A stretch of 63,794 nucleotides of DNA from CAYWPG01 sp964460035 (GTDB lineage Bacteria > Pseudomonadota > Gammaproteobacteria > Nitrococcales > AK92): contig CAYWPG010000020.1 of assembly GCA_964460035.1 (NCBI GenBank), positions 1-63,794 of the forward strand, written 5' to 3'. Each line of letters opens with the position of its first letter. Positions within the stretch are counted from its first letter, which is position 1. The notes under the pieces are model-generated. The model did no database searches. It saw only the letters and a program-made list of their open reading frames with translations, and was not told where the DNA came from. Positions 1 to 8,209 of this stretch are shown here, piece after piece. Position numbers and translations under genes: made by a program.

Positions 1-100
1 GCTCCATGTTGCCGCGCAGCTTGTCGGCGGCCTTGAAGAGTTCGGCCTCGAAACCTAGCGAGGCACCGTTGCCGCTTTTGGCGACCTTGTTCTTTGTCAT
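1..100 (-). CDS. hsdM: Type I restriction-modification methylase subunit HsdM, N-terminal fragment cut by the window edge
   Basis: Only the first 33 codons are present; the gene runs off the left edge. The translated start begins MTKNKVAKSG and continues with FEAELFKAADKLRGNM, which matches the opening of HsdM subunits, where this helical N-terminal domain precedes the SAM-dependent N6-adenine methylase domain. HsdM would work with HsdS (and HsdR for cleavage), neither of which is visible. The gene lies downstream of the broken mobC on the same strand, so it is probably cargo of the mobilisable island. The ATG at 98-100 is the only sensible start. The call rests on a short match. Confidence 0.75.
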   Translation of the reverse strand, partial: MTKNKVAKSGNGASLGFEAELFKAADKLRGNME

Positions 101-172
101 GCTGTTCTTGTCCTTTGCGTGATGCCCTTTTTGTTCTCTGGCAATGGTCTGGCGCCTAGGCGCCCGGCGCGT

Positions 173-228
173 GTCAGGCGTGCTCAAATGCCTGACAGCG
201 CCGGGGAATCCCTGATCCATAGTCAGGC
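173..228. repeat. Cluster of GTCAGGC half-sites upstream of hsdM
   Basis: The 7-mer GTCAGGC occurs at 173-179 and 222-228, and its exact inverse GCCTGAC at 190-196, so the first pair forms a perfect inverted repeat with a 10-nt spacer. Weaker relatives lie at 245-250 and 271-276. The cluster fills the gap between the end of mobC and the start of hsdM. It could be an operator for a controller protein of the restriction system or a relaxosome accessory site; the sequence does not decide between these. Confidence 0.35.
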
Positions 229-271
229 AACCTTCTCCCCAGACGCCTGAGCTGCTGCGACCGTTTGTTTG

Positions 272-848
272 TCAGGTGGACAAATAAGCCACCGCGCGAG
301 ACTCATCCAGCAGCGTCGCCACACGCTCGGTGTGCTTCTGAATGCTGGCGGTTAGCTTCTCGATTTGTTCGAGCTTGAGATCAACGTCTCGGTCTGCTTT
401 GAGCTTGCGGGCGACTTGATTCAGGTTGCGGCCAATGGCCCGAAGCTGGCGCGATGACTCCCAAAGCGCCTGGGTGGCCTCCATCGTGAACTGCGGTTGG
501 TGGGTCAAGCTGGCCTGAACGCAGTTGATAACGTACTGCTGCGGCGAACATCCTTCGGCTCTCGCGCCGGCAACAACTGCCTCGCACTCGCTCTGCGTCA
601 GCCTGACTTCGAGCCTCTTCTTGGGGACCGCTGTCAGCTGCTCCTTCGATCTGCGAAGCCACCCAATGCCTTACCCCTGGGGGCATGTCGCCCTGGACGA
701 TGTATCGCATCAGCGCGCGCAGCAAAGCGGAGGGAGTTTTGTCTTGCTTGGCGCAGTGCTCGTCCCACTGCGCCTTCAGTGGAGCCGGGACTCGTACCCG
801 ATACACGTAGCTGTCTCTGGTGGCGCCAATTTGAGGGACTCTCGGCAT
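272..848 (-). pseudogene. mobC: Plasmid mobilisation relaxosome protein MobC, broken by a frameshift
   Basis: Two adjacent reading frames together make one MobC-like protein of about 190 residues. The first starts at the ATG at 848 (MPRVPQIGATRDSYVYRVRV) and reaches ...GAADSGP. The second continues KKRLEVRLTQSE and ends with the hallmark LRAIGRNLNQVARKL helix region and AYLST. The frames meet at a run of four G at 623-626 (C on the coding strand); removing one base restores a continuous protein. MobC proteins help the relaxase open oriT. No relaxase gene is visible in the window. The shift may be a real mutation or a homopolymer sequencing error. Confidence 0.75.
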
Positions 849-860
849 GGCAGCGTAGAT

Positions 861-960
861 GGGGCTTAAAGTAGTACGGCCGTAGTGTGGCACAAAATAC
901 CGGCGAAAGCCTATCCTGCATAAGCCCCCACACCCACCCAACTTTTTCGTCATGACGAAA
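861..960 (+). other. Candidate oriT of IncP type
   Basis: The stretch CTATCCTGCA at 911-920 fits the IncP-family nick consensus YATCCTG|Y, placing the nick between 918 and 919 on the plus strand. It sits between exact 8-bp inverted arms GGGGCTTA (861-868) and TAAGCCCC (921-928). A perfect 16-bp palindrome TTTCGTCATGACGAAA lies at 945-960, and a 10-bp palindrome TACGGCCGTA at 875-884. The site is immediately upstream of mobC (start at 848), where oriT is normally found. In this orientation mobC and hsdM would be transferred last, as is usual for mob genes. Function is inferred from motif and position. Confidence 0.5.
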
Positions 961-1321
961 TCTCGGGCCGGCTGCATCAGCACACGTGCCGTCGCCACGG
1001 ACGGGCAGGATGGTCACAACACAGGCCGCCGCGTGCCCGAGTAACACGCTGCCCCAGCCTACGGCGGCAGGGAAAAGGCGGCCATGCCGCACTGGTGACG
1101 AGGGCCTCACTTGGTCAGCTTGGCCGCGTCACCAGCAAGGCCAAGGGCAACTCTGCCTGCTCCAAGCTCAGCGCAAGGCAGTTTCAGCGTGCCGGAAGGC
1201 AGGCCACCAGACCCGTCGCCACTGCTAAAACCGCCCATTCCGGTTTTGGTCGGAGCACCACGGAGACTAAAAATCTTCGACAAAACAAATTCTTATCCAA
1301 TCATCTATGGAAAGGAAGGAT
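961..1321. other. Non-coding remnant between oriT and integrase fragment
   Basis: I see no credible gene here. Short open frames on both strands have no recognisable domain. Base composition changes to AT-rich from about 1265 to 1335, just where the integrase remnant stops matching its family, which suggests a deletion junction. Confidence 0.4.
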
Positions 1322-1621
1322 TCAATAAAAAATTTCATCGTGCTCGATCAGGGGCTTGGCGTGTCTGGCATCGCTGGCCGCTGATGCTGGGCGCTTGGTG
1401 GGGAGACTTCGGCGAGGTAGTGCTTGAGCGCGTCCTCGACGGTCATGCGCTCGGCTGGCGCACGCTGGATGTAGACGCCGCGCACCATCTCGTTCATGGT
1501 GCATCGCGCCCAAATCCTCGGCGTCGCGTTTGGTGCGAAAGGTCTTGCCGTGGTCCGGCTATCCCGTCTTGCGGATGATCGCCTTCCAGGTGCCGGCAGG
1601 CGTCTTCACGATGGTCGGCAT
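1322..1621 (-). pseudogene. Tyrosine-type site-specific integrase, N-terminal remnant
   Basis: Reading from the ATG at 1619-1621, the frame gives MPTIVKTPAGTWKAIIRKTG, then a TAG at 1559-1561 where a tryptophan codon is expected, then KTFRTKRDAED. The similarity then moves by one base to EMVRGVYIQRAPAERMTVED and ALKHYLAEVS, and moves again to TKRPASAASD. These blocks match the N-terminal arm and SAM-like domains of phage/island integrases that begin MPT(I/V)xKTPSGTWKA. The catalytic domain (R-H-R-Y) is absent. The gene therefore has a nonsense codon, at least two frameshifts and a 3' deletion. It starts 62 bp from the 3' end of the tRNA, the classic place for an island integrase. Confidence 0.7.
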
Positions 1622-1683
1622 GGACCGCTCCAGAACAGGGCTCGTGTACTGCCACTGTACCGGCGAGCCGATGCGAGCAAGGA

Positions 1684-1760
<77 letters not shown>

Positions 1761-1819
1761 GTGACAGCCAAGCAGTATAGCAGCCGCGGCGGCAGACGGA
1801 AAAGATCATAAGCGCCAAA

Positions 1820-3148
1820 TCATGGCAACGTTGCCGCCTTGGTCAAACAGTCCCGGGGCAGGGGATGCCAGCCGCGAGCGAGGAGGGCATGGTAGCCGTG
1901 CCATTGCTCGTACCATGTGCCGGCATCGCGGATATGCCCGCGCATTGCGCTTGGCGGGGTGGCCCGCGTAACCAATGCTCGCAGAGCGGCTGCGCGTACC
2001 GTGATGTGCGGATCGTGGGTAGCGAGCGCACGTACAGTGGCCAGCGGCGTGCTTGCATCGGCGGCCAAGGCGGCGCGGGCCGCGGGATGTTCTGCGCCTG
2101 GCACCGAGTTGCCGGGTTTTGCCCATGCGACGACGATTGCCATGCCGATAGCAAGCCCCGCCAGGGGCATGATCCCCACCGGGAAACGCCTGAGCAGCGG
2201 TGCCAGCAGCGAGGTGGCGACAAGCAGTCCGAATGCAAGCGGGAGTGCCACCAGTCCCGCCCGGGCGCTCCAGCGCATCGCCCGGTTGCGATCGCTGGCT
2301 TCCAGGGCCCGTTCCAGAACGAACGCAATATTGTCGGTGCCCAGCGGTGTTCCAGCCAGTTGTGGCACGTTGCCGGCGCCGTGGCGCAGCCGCAGATCGG
2401 CAAGCTCGGGCTGGCGCAGCGGCAGTAACCGTCGCTGCTGCGCTTCGCATGTGAACCAGCCGGGCTCGTTCATGCCGCCGGGCCAGTGATAGGTTGCGTA
2501 CAGCTGCTGAGTGGGCGACTTGACGGCCTCTGCGGCATGCAGGGCGTGCCGGTAGTATTGATTTACTATCCATTGTCCTGCCGAGCTGCCGCCAAGCAAG
2601 TCGCGCAGATGGTAAAAGTCCTGGCGTTCGATGGTCAGCGCCGCAGGAACCACAAGCGCAAGCGCGGTGAGCCAGCACGCTGTGCGCACTCCCCAGGGGC
2701 TTCGGGACGCGCCGCGCAATACGAATACGCTGAGCGCCGGCAGCAGCACTATTGCCGCCTGGGCGCCAAGGGCGCTCGCGACCGCAAACACGCCTACCAG
2801 CGCCAGTACCGCAGGAGTGCGAAAGCGTGCAGGGACCAGGTCGCTGGTGAAGTGTCCGATCAGGCAACCGAGTCCGCCGACGCAGGCGGTGAGCATGAGG
2901 GCCCCGCCGAACACCAGCTCGGGCGCGGTGAGGTTGGCCAGCACCGAACCGGCGGGAATGACGCTGATACCAGCATCATTCAGTGCTGTCGCTTTCGCTT
3001 GTGCCGCGCTTACCGCCGCGCGGACGGCAAACCAACTGCCGAGCAGCGAGATCGCGAGCCCCAGGCTCCAGGCCAAGGCTGTACGCGCAGGGCCGGCGCA
3101 GGCGGTGGCGCCTCTTGCCGGCTCGCGCAGCTCAGTATCGGTAGCCAA
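1820..3148 (-). CDS. Polytopic membrane protein with C-terminal HEAT-like segment, function unknown
   Basis: This 442-residue protein has six or seven hydrophobic spans: about residues 27-45, 76-98, two between roughly 108 and 145, one near 155-170, and two near 300-345. A soluble loop with several tryptophans and tyrosines lies between the fourth and fifth. The tail has short alternating helices (VRALATHDPHITVRAAALRA) resembling HEAT/PBS-lyase repeats. The start is a TTG at 3146-3148, overlapping the upstream outer-membrane protein gene by 17 bp, which implies translational coupling. It is the last gene of the long minus-strand run. I do not recognise the family. Confidence 0.65.
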   Translation of the reverse strand: MATDTELREPARGATACAGPARTALAWSLGLAISLLGSWFAVRAAVSAAQAKATALNDAGISVIPAGSVLANLTAPELVFGGALMLTACVGGLGCLIGHFTSDLVPARFRTPAVLALVGVFAVASALGAQAAIVLLPALSVFVLRGASRSPWGVRTACWLTALALVVPAALTIERQDFYHLRDLLGGSSAGQWIVNQYYRHALHAAEAVKSPTQQLYATYHWPGGMNEPGWFTCEAQQRRLLPLRQPELADLRLRHGAGNVPQLAGTPLGTDNIAFVLERALEASDRNRAMRWSARAGLVALPLAFGLLVATSLLAPLLRRFPVGIMPLAGLAIGMAIVVAWAKPGNSVPGAEHPAARAALAADASTPLATVRALATHDPHITVRAAALRALVTRATPPSAMRGHIRDAGTWYEQWHGYHALLARGWHPLPRDCLTKAATLP

Positions 3149-4274
3149 GCCCCAGGCTCAGGAAGTTCTGTTGTTCCCGGCCAGCGTCGCGGGTCTCGCT
3201 ACGCCGTTCCAGAGCCAACTCCAGGCTCCAGCCGCCGACAAACGCGACTCCCGCCCCCAGGCTGAGAGTGTTGCCATCGGGCCAGTCCATCCAGTCTTCG
3301 GACGCGGAGCTGCGATAACGAGCCGTACCCACCCGCCATGCTACCTCGCCGGCTTGCAGCAGACCTTCGGCGAAGCTGTGCCGATACTCCAGTCCCAGGC
3401 CATAGCGTTGGGTTTCGCCGGCGCGGCCCCAGTCCGCGGTCCCGAAGGAGGCGCCAAGCTCCATGGCGTGGCCGTCCCAGGGCGTGAGCAACACGCCTAT
3501 GCTCACATCCTGGCCGCTAGGCTTGCCGGGCAGGAGGCGGCGCACCGAACGATAATCGGCATCCACGTTGGCTCCGTCGGTAGCGGGAAGACGCCACACG
3601 CCGCCGAGGCGGAGACTCCCGCTGTCGAATCGAAGGGCTGTGTAGCGCACGCCCAGCGAGGCGCTGAACCCGATCTGGTCCGCTTCGTCGATGTCGTAGC
3701 GCAGGACGTCGTTGTAGTGGTCGCGGTAGCGGATCTGGGAGTTGTCGGCGTTTACGCCCAGCACTTCCAGCGTGCCGCCCACACTCAGTCCGCTGTTAGC
3801 GAAGGCGATGGCGTAGGGTACGGCCAGCGTCTGTACGTTGACGCTGACTTCGCCGTAGGCGGTATTCGCGATGCCGGTATTATCCACCCAATACCTGATC
3901 GACTGGGGGGTGTAGAAATACAAGCCGGTGGCGACGGTGCCTATCCACTTGTCGGGGTTGACGAGCAGCGCGCCGAGCATAACGCCGCCGGCTCTTGCTT
4001 TCAGGCGGTGTTCGCGGTCGCGCTCGGGCGTGAAGTGCAGCTCGCCGACCAGCGCCTCTTGAGCCTCTGCAAGCAGCGCCGGGTTATGCCAAATGGAGCT
4101 GGGCGTCCCCGAGAGCGCACCAGTCGCGCCGCCCAGTGCCCGCTCACGCACCCCCGGCGGGCTGAGAAACGGATCGGCCGCCACTGCCGAACTGGGGCCG
4201 GCAGTGGCGGTTAGTACCATAAGCGAACATAGAAATGAACGCGCAACGGGTTTCAGCATCGGACGGTCCGTCAA
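3132..4274 (-). CDS. PorV/UPF0164-like outer-membrane beta-barrel protein
   Basis: The 380-residue product has a signal peptide (about residues 6-33, cut after AVAA). The early block GVRERALGGATGALSGTPSS followed by IWHNPALLAEA is the signature of PorV/PorQ/UPF0164/FadL-like barrels (usually ALGMGGA...WNPAGLA). Alternating amphipathic strands fill the rest, and it ends in aromatic residues (LGLGYRY), as outer-membrane barrels do for BAM recognition. The start overlaps the stop of the upstream beta-helix gene in an ATGA, so the two are coupled. PorV-type barrels can work as shuttle or anchoring partners for secreted surface proteins; that role here is inference. Confidence 0.7.
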   Translation of the reverse strand: MTDRPMLKPVARSFLCSLMVLTATAGPSSAVAADPFLSPPGVRERALGGATGALSGTPSSIWHNPALLAEAQEALVGELHFTPERDREHRLKARAGGVMLGALLVNPDKWIGTVATGLYFYTPQSIRYWVDNTGIANTAYGEVSVNVQTLAVPYAIAFANSGLSVGGTLEVLGVNADNSQIRYRDHYNDVLRYDIDEADQIGFSASLGVRYTALRFDSGSLRLGGVWRLPATDGANVDADYRSVRRLLPGKPSGQDVSIGVLLTPWDGHAMELGASFGTADWGRAGETQRYGLGLEYRHSFAEGLLQAGEVAWRVGTARYRSSASEDWMDWPDGNTLSLGAGVAFVGGWSLELALERRSETRDAGREQQNFLSLGLGYRY

Positions 4275-7200
4275 AGCAATGAACCCAGGAAACAGCTGGG
4301 AGAATCGGAAGAGCGCTTGAAGTCGTCTTCTGCGTCTTGCTTGGGTGCCAGCTCGAACATGCCCAGGCCGTAAGCGTCGAAACCGATCCAGCGCGGATCT
4401 TCGGCGGTCACCACCGTCATCACGGCAGTCTCGCCTGCGGCCCGCGGGCGTGTGCGAGCCGGATCGGTCACAGGAATCGCGAGCGCGATAGGATCGAGCA
4501 GTTCATACGCGGCCAGCGGCTGGCCGCTGCTGGTATATGCGATTACCGTGACGCGAAAGCCGCCGTGCGGTGTAGCGCGGCTGGAGAACACTCCGAACGC
4601 TATCGGCCCGCCCCCCGCCAGGGTTCTAAGGTTATCCAGCGCTGCCGGCGAGAGCGTTGCCGCCACGCTGCCGGAGGCAGGGCCGCCCAGGCTGACAGGG
4701 CCGGTTTCGGTGGCAGCGATGAGCGTGGTCGCTATCTGGTAGTAGGGGCTGCCGGTAATGGCAATGGTGTGGCCTTTGCCAAGCACCACCTCTTGCAGGG
4801 TTTGTGTTAGCGCGACCAATGTATCGTACTGGGCAGGCGGGAGCGGTTCGCCGCCGCGCTGGGCGAGCACGCCGCCGGTGATGATGGCGATCTTGGACAG
4901 CTGTACGTCGTCCAAGGGGATCCCGGCGGACAGCGCCGTGGCCAGGCTGCCCAGGATCAGGTCGATCTGCTCCGCGCTCAGACGGACGGCGGCGGCATCT
5001 TCCTCGCTCATACCGGAGGTGTCGGCAATAGCGTTGTCCAGCGCCCCCAGCACAAGATTGAGCGCGTCGCTATCCAGCGTGGCGTGGCCGGCTTTTGCCT
5101 GGGCCAGAATCTCGTCAATGCCGTTCAACAACGCCTGACGTTGCTCCGGGGTAAGCTCGCGTTGGGCGAGTTCCGCCAGGGCCGAGGCCTGCTGGCTCGG
5201 CGACAGAGCATCCCAGGCGGCACGATTGGCTGGATCGCCGGCGTCGCCCAGGCCATCGAGCTGGGCCAGCTCGGCGCTGGAGGGCGACTTACGCTCATTC
5301 TCTCTGACGACCCCGTAGCCGTCGGCAACGATGATTCCAAGACTCTGCTGATCGAGCACTTTGCCCTGGTTGTCGCTTAGCGTGAGCGTCGCGACGAAGC
5401 GCCCGGCGACGGCGGTCCACTGCAGGCCACGGCCGGACGTGGAGAGCACGGTGTTGCCGCCGCGGTCGATGATGGTCCAGGCGTACTGGTAGCCAGGGCC
5501 GGACGGGCCGTCCCCTACCAGTTCCACGAGTTCCCCGGGGGCGGCGCTGACATCGTTACCCGCTACCAGCGGTTCGCGCTGGGGTGGGCCATCCACCTTC
5601 AGGACAAAGCGTTGCTCCTCGAACGCGCCGCCCGGGTCGAGTACCCGCAACACCACTTCATATTCACCCGGCTCCGGTGCGGTGCCGCTGACAACGGCAA
5701 CGCCTTCCTGGGTGCGGTCCAGCTTCAGCCAAGGCGGGAGTTGAATGGCCTGCACCGTCACTGGCCAGCCGGCGTGGTCCAGGTCCGGATCGTCAAAACG
5801 CAACTGATATTCGAAGCGTTCTCCCACCTCGGCGGTAGGCATGGGCGTGCTGGAGATCGCCGGCCCGTCGTTACGCGCCTTCACTGAAATCTTGAAGTGC
5901 TGGCGCGTGCGCGAAAGCAGGCTCAATTCCTCGATGGGATCGCCGGCGGCATCGAGGAGCGTATCGCGCACCCGGCATTCGAACTCGAAGCTGTAGTCGG
6001 CCGAGCGATTGGTAGGACGGAAGAATACCGCAGGATAGGCGAGCGTGGCGCCAAGCTCCATGATCCGGTCGCCTGGCCGGCCACTGTCGTCAGTGAACAA
6101 TTCACCGAAGCTGTCGCTGCTGAGAGGCAGCACGACAACGGCCTGCTCGGCCACGATCCCACCGTCGTGCACATCTACGTCGCTGAAATCGGCGCATACC
6201 GGCACGCGCAGCGGCTGATCTTTCTCGTCCATGTCATACAGGAGCGTCCGATCGCCCCCGATCAGCGTGGGTGGATTGTTGGGAAATTCATAGGCGCCCA
6301 GATCGATCTGCGGCTGTTCGCCGGAGTCCATACGGAAGTTGCGCACCTGGCCGTCGCGATCGGTGGGCACCTTTGCGGTGTTTTGAATCAGTGTCAGATC
6401 ACTGGGGAAAAGATCGTAATCGCCGGCGTTAATCGCTGCCGATGCGGTGCCTAGCCGAAAATCGGCGCTAACGCTGCCATTCCCGCTGCCGGCGGCGTCC
6501 GGCTCGATCCGGAAGTGCGGCTCGCCATCGATTACTTCTAGAGGCGAGCCACTATGGGGACCGCTCAAGCCACCGCTTATGCCGCCTTCGAGCAGTACCT
6601 TGCGCAAGGCGAAACTGGCCGGTGGGGCAGCGAAGCGTAGCTGTGGGCCGGCGCCGCTGCCGGAGTGCGGGCGATTGCCGTGGACAATGCCGTTGCGTAT
6701 ATCCAGCCAGGTCAACGCGCCGGTCAGATAGATGGCACTGCCTTCATCGGCACTGTTGAACGCGATGGTGGGATTGTCCAGGTCCAGGCGCAGATCGGGG
6801 GTGGTGCCATCCAAGTAAATCCCGCCCCCTCGCTGCGATCCGGTGTTACCGGCGATAACGGCGTTGACCAGCTGAACCGAACGGCTGCCCTCAATGTACA
6901 GGCCACCGCCGTGGGTAGCTTCATTGTCGACAACGGTGACATTGGCCAGGACCGCGTTGGTGTTGCTGAGGTATGCGGCGCCCCCGTAAGTGGCTTCGTT
7001 GCCAGAGAAAGTGACGTCCAGCAATGTCACGTTGGGGCTGTTCTCTACATAGATTGCGCCGCCTCTGGTAGCGTCTTGATTGTTTCGAAATACGGAATGA
7101 TGGATCTCCAGCCGTGTGCTGCCGGTCGCGTAAATCGCGCCTCCCCAGTCGGCGCTGTTGTTCTCGAACACACAGCCGGACGCGTCAAGTGAGGTGCCTG

Positions 7201-7798
7201 ATTCAAGCCGTAGCGCGCTGTCGGCACTTTGCTTGAATGCACAGTTGCGTAACAGAGCGTTGGCGCCGTGCACGAGCTGGATGCCATTCCATCGGGTGCC
7301 GCGGAACTCCGTAGGCGAAGTGGGGGTGCCGAGGGCTTCCAGCTGACCGCCATCTATTTCAATGTCGAAGCCTTCCTGGACCTCGACCACGACACCGGCG
7401 CCTACGGATAAGGTACCCGTAACCCTGATGAGGCCGCTGGAAGGCGCTTCGTACCTGTTCCACTGCTCGCGAACGCTCGCGCAGGTGCGGATAGTGCTGC
7501 CTTCCGTCCAAGTCTTATTGGGGTTGAACTGAAAGGCGGAGGCGGGCATACCGCGGATACGTACTTTCTCTATTCCTCCCGTCCAACGAGCGGTACTGCT
7601 GATGGTGTGGGTATAGGGCGAGGCCGCTTTATAATTGTCCAGACAGTTCGGGTGAACGCCGCTGGGCAGCGGGCCGGCCCTTTCGAGGTAGAGTACGCCA
7701 TCAACCCTGGACTCGTGAAAAGCGTGTCCGTTCGCGGCGCCTAGCAGCAGCGCCATCGCTAGCAACGCGCGTAGGCTGGGTCCACTCCATGAGTGCAT
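4271..7798 (-). CDS. Large secreted right-handed beta-helix surface protein
   Basis: This 1175-residue protein begins with a signal peptide (residues 1-26, ending GHA). A parallel beta-helix follows, with rungs marked by GGAIY (219), GGAIY (246), GGAAY (272), GGGLY (297) and GGGIY (324), spaced 25-27 residues, of the kind seen in Pmp/polymorphic surface proteins and pectate-lyase-like folds. The middle (about 490-830) looks like cadherin/PKD-type Ig modules (ISVKARNDGPA; YQYAWTIIDRGG). The last 330 residues are helical and then of unknown fold. There is no autotransporter barrel at the C terminus. The ATG is preceded by CAGGAG. Likely an adhesin or surface-attached recognition protein. Confidence 0.75.
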   Translation of the reverse strand: MHSWSGPSLRALLAMALLLGAANGHAFHESRVDGVLYLERAGPLPSGVHPNCLDNYKAASPYTHTISSTARWTGGIEKVRIRGMPASAFQFNPNKTWTEGSTIRTCASVREQWNRYEAPSSGLIRVTGTLSVGAGVVVEVQEGFDIEIDGGQLEALGTPTSPTEFRGTRWNGIQLVHGANALLRNCAFKQSADSALRLESGTSLDASGCVFENNSADWGGAIYATGSTRLEIHHSVFRNNQDATRGGAIYVENSPNVTLLDVTFSGNEATYGGAAYLSNTNAVLANVTVVDNEATHGGGLYIEGSRSVQLVNAVIAGNTGSQRGGGIYLDGTTPDLRLDLDNPTIAFNSADEGSAIYLTGALTWLDIRNGIVHGNRPHSGSGAGPQLRFAAPPASFALRKVLLEGGISGGLSGPHSGSPLEVIDGEPHFRIEPDAAGSGNGSVSADFRLGTASAAINAGDYDLFPSDLTLIQNTAKVPTDRDGQVRNFRMDSGEQPQIDLGAYEFPNNPPTLIGGDRTLLYDMDEKDQPLRVPVCADFSDVDVHDGGIVAEQAVVVLPLSSDSFGELFTDDSGRPGDRIMELGATLAYPAVFFRPTNRSADYSFEFECRVRDTLLDAAGDPIEELSLLSRTRQHFKISVKARNDGPAISSTPMPTAEVGERFEYQLRFDDPDLDHAGWPVTVQAIQLPPWLKLDRTQEGVAVVSGTAPEPGEYEVVLRVLDPGGAFEEQRFVLKVDGPPQREPLVAGNDVSAAPGELVELVGDGPSGPGYQYAWTIIDRGGNTVLSTSGRGLQWTAVAGRFVATLTLSDNQGKVLDQQSLGIIVADGYGVVRENERKSPSSAELAQLDGLGDAGDPANRAAWDALSPSQQASALAELAQRELTPEQRQALLNGIDEILAQAKAGHATLDSDALNLVLGALDNAIADTSGMSEEDAAAVRLSAEQIDLILGSLATALSAGIPLDDVQLSKIAIITGGVLAQRGGEPLPPAQYDTLVALTQTLQEVVLGKGHTIAITGSPYYQIATTLIAATETGPVSLGGPASGSVAATLSPAALDNLRTLAGGGPIAFGVFSSRATPHGGFRVTVIAYTSSGQPLAAYELLDPIALAIPVTDPARTRPRAAGETAVMTVVTAEDPRWIGFDAYGLGMFELAPKQDAEDDFKRSSDSPSCFLGSLL

Positions 7799-7803
7799 GG
7801 CTC

Positions 7804-8181
7804 TCAGCTCCTGCCGCGCGCAATGCGGCCGTTGACTTCCAGCCAGGCGCCGTCCCAGGCGGACTCGGGGTCGTAGCGGCCGGTTTCGATGACGGCTACC
7901 ACGTAGGCTGCATTGATCGACGCTTCCGGGTTCGTGGCGGCGGCCAGCGGGCCCTGTTTGGCCGGATCGTCAGCCAGCGTCAACAGCACATCCAGCCAAA
8001 CGCTGCCGTCGGCCGCGCGGTGTATGCGCTCGATCCGTTCCACCGGCAGCAGCACGCCGGTACTCAGCCACAGGGCAAAGCCGCCGCTGCCCTGCATCAT
8101 GCGGGGCACGAACCAGGCCGGCAGCCAGTGGGCAGCGGCGTCGTCGGGTGTCGTGTAGGTTTCTGGAGCGCCATCGATCAT
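7804..8181 (-). CDS. Small conserved-looking protein of unknown function
   Basis: A 125-residue soluble protein with no signal peptide or membrane span. The sequence is balanced in composition and tryptophan-rich (AAHWLPAWFVP; ESAWDGAWLEVNG). It lies 5 bp before the beta-helix gene and 28 bp after the binding-protein gene, so it is part of the same transcript. I do not recognise a family. Placement suggests a helper or regulator of the beta-helix protein, but that is a guess. Confidence 0.6.
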   Translation of the reverse strand: MIDGAPETYTTPDDAAAHWLPAWFVPRMMQGSGGFALWLSTGVLLPVERIERIHRAADGSVWLDVLLTLADDPAKQGPLAAATNPEASINAAYVVAVIETGRYDPESAWDGAWLEVNGRIARGRS

Positions 8182-8209
8182 CGTTTTCTTCCTTGTTCTC
8201 TCCCCTTGA

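Noticed and set aside
2631..4214. Long plus-strand open frame opposite the OMP gene
   Set aside because: The minus-strand gene has a signal peptide, family motif and coupling; the plus-strand frame has none.
4271..7798. Beta-helix protein as a classical autotransporter
   Set aside because: The C terminus has no barrel strands or terminal aromatic residue; it ends in a soluble-looking tail.
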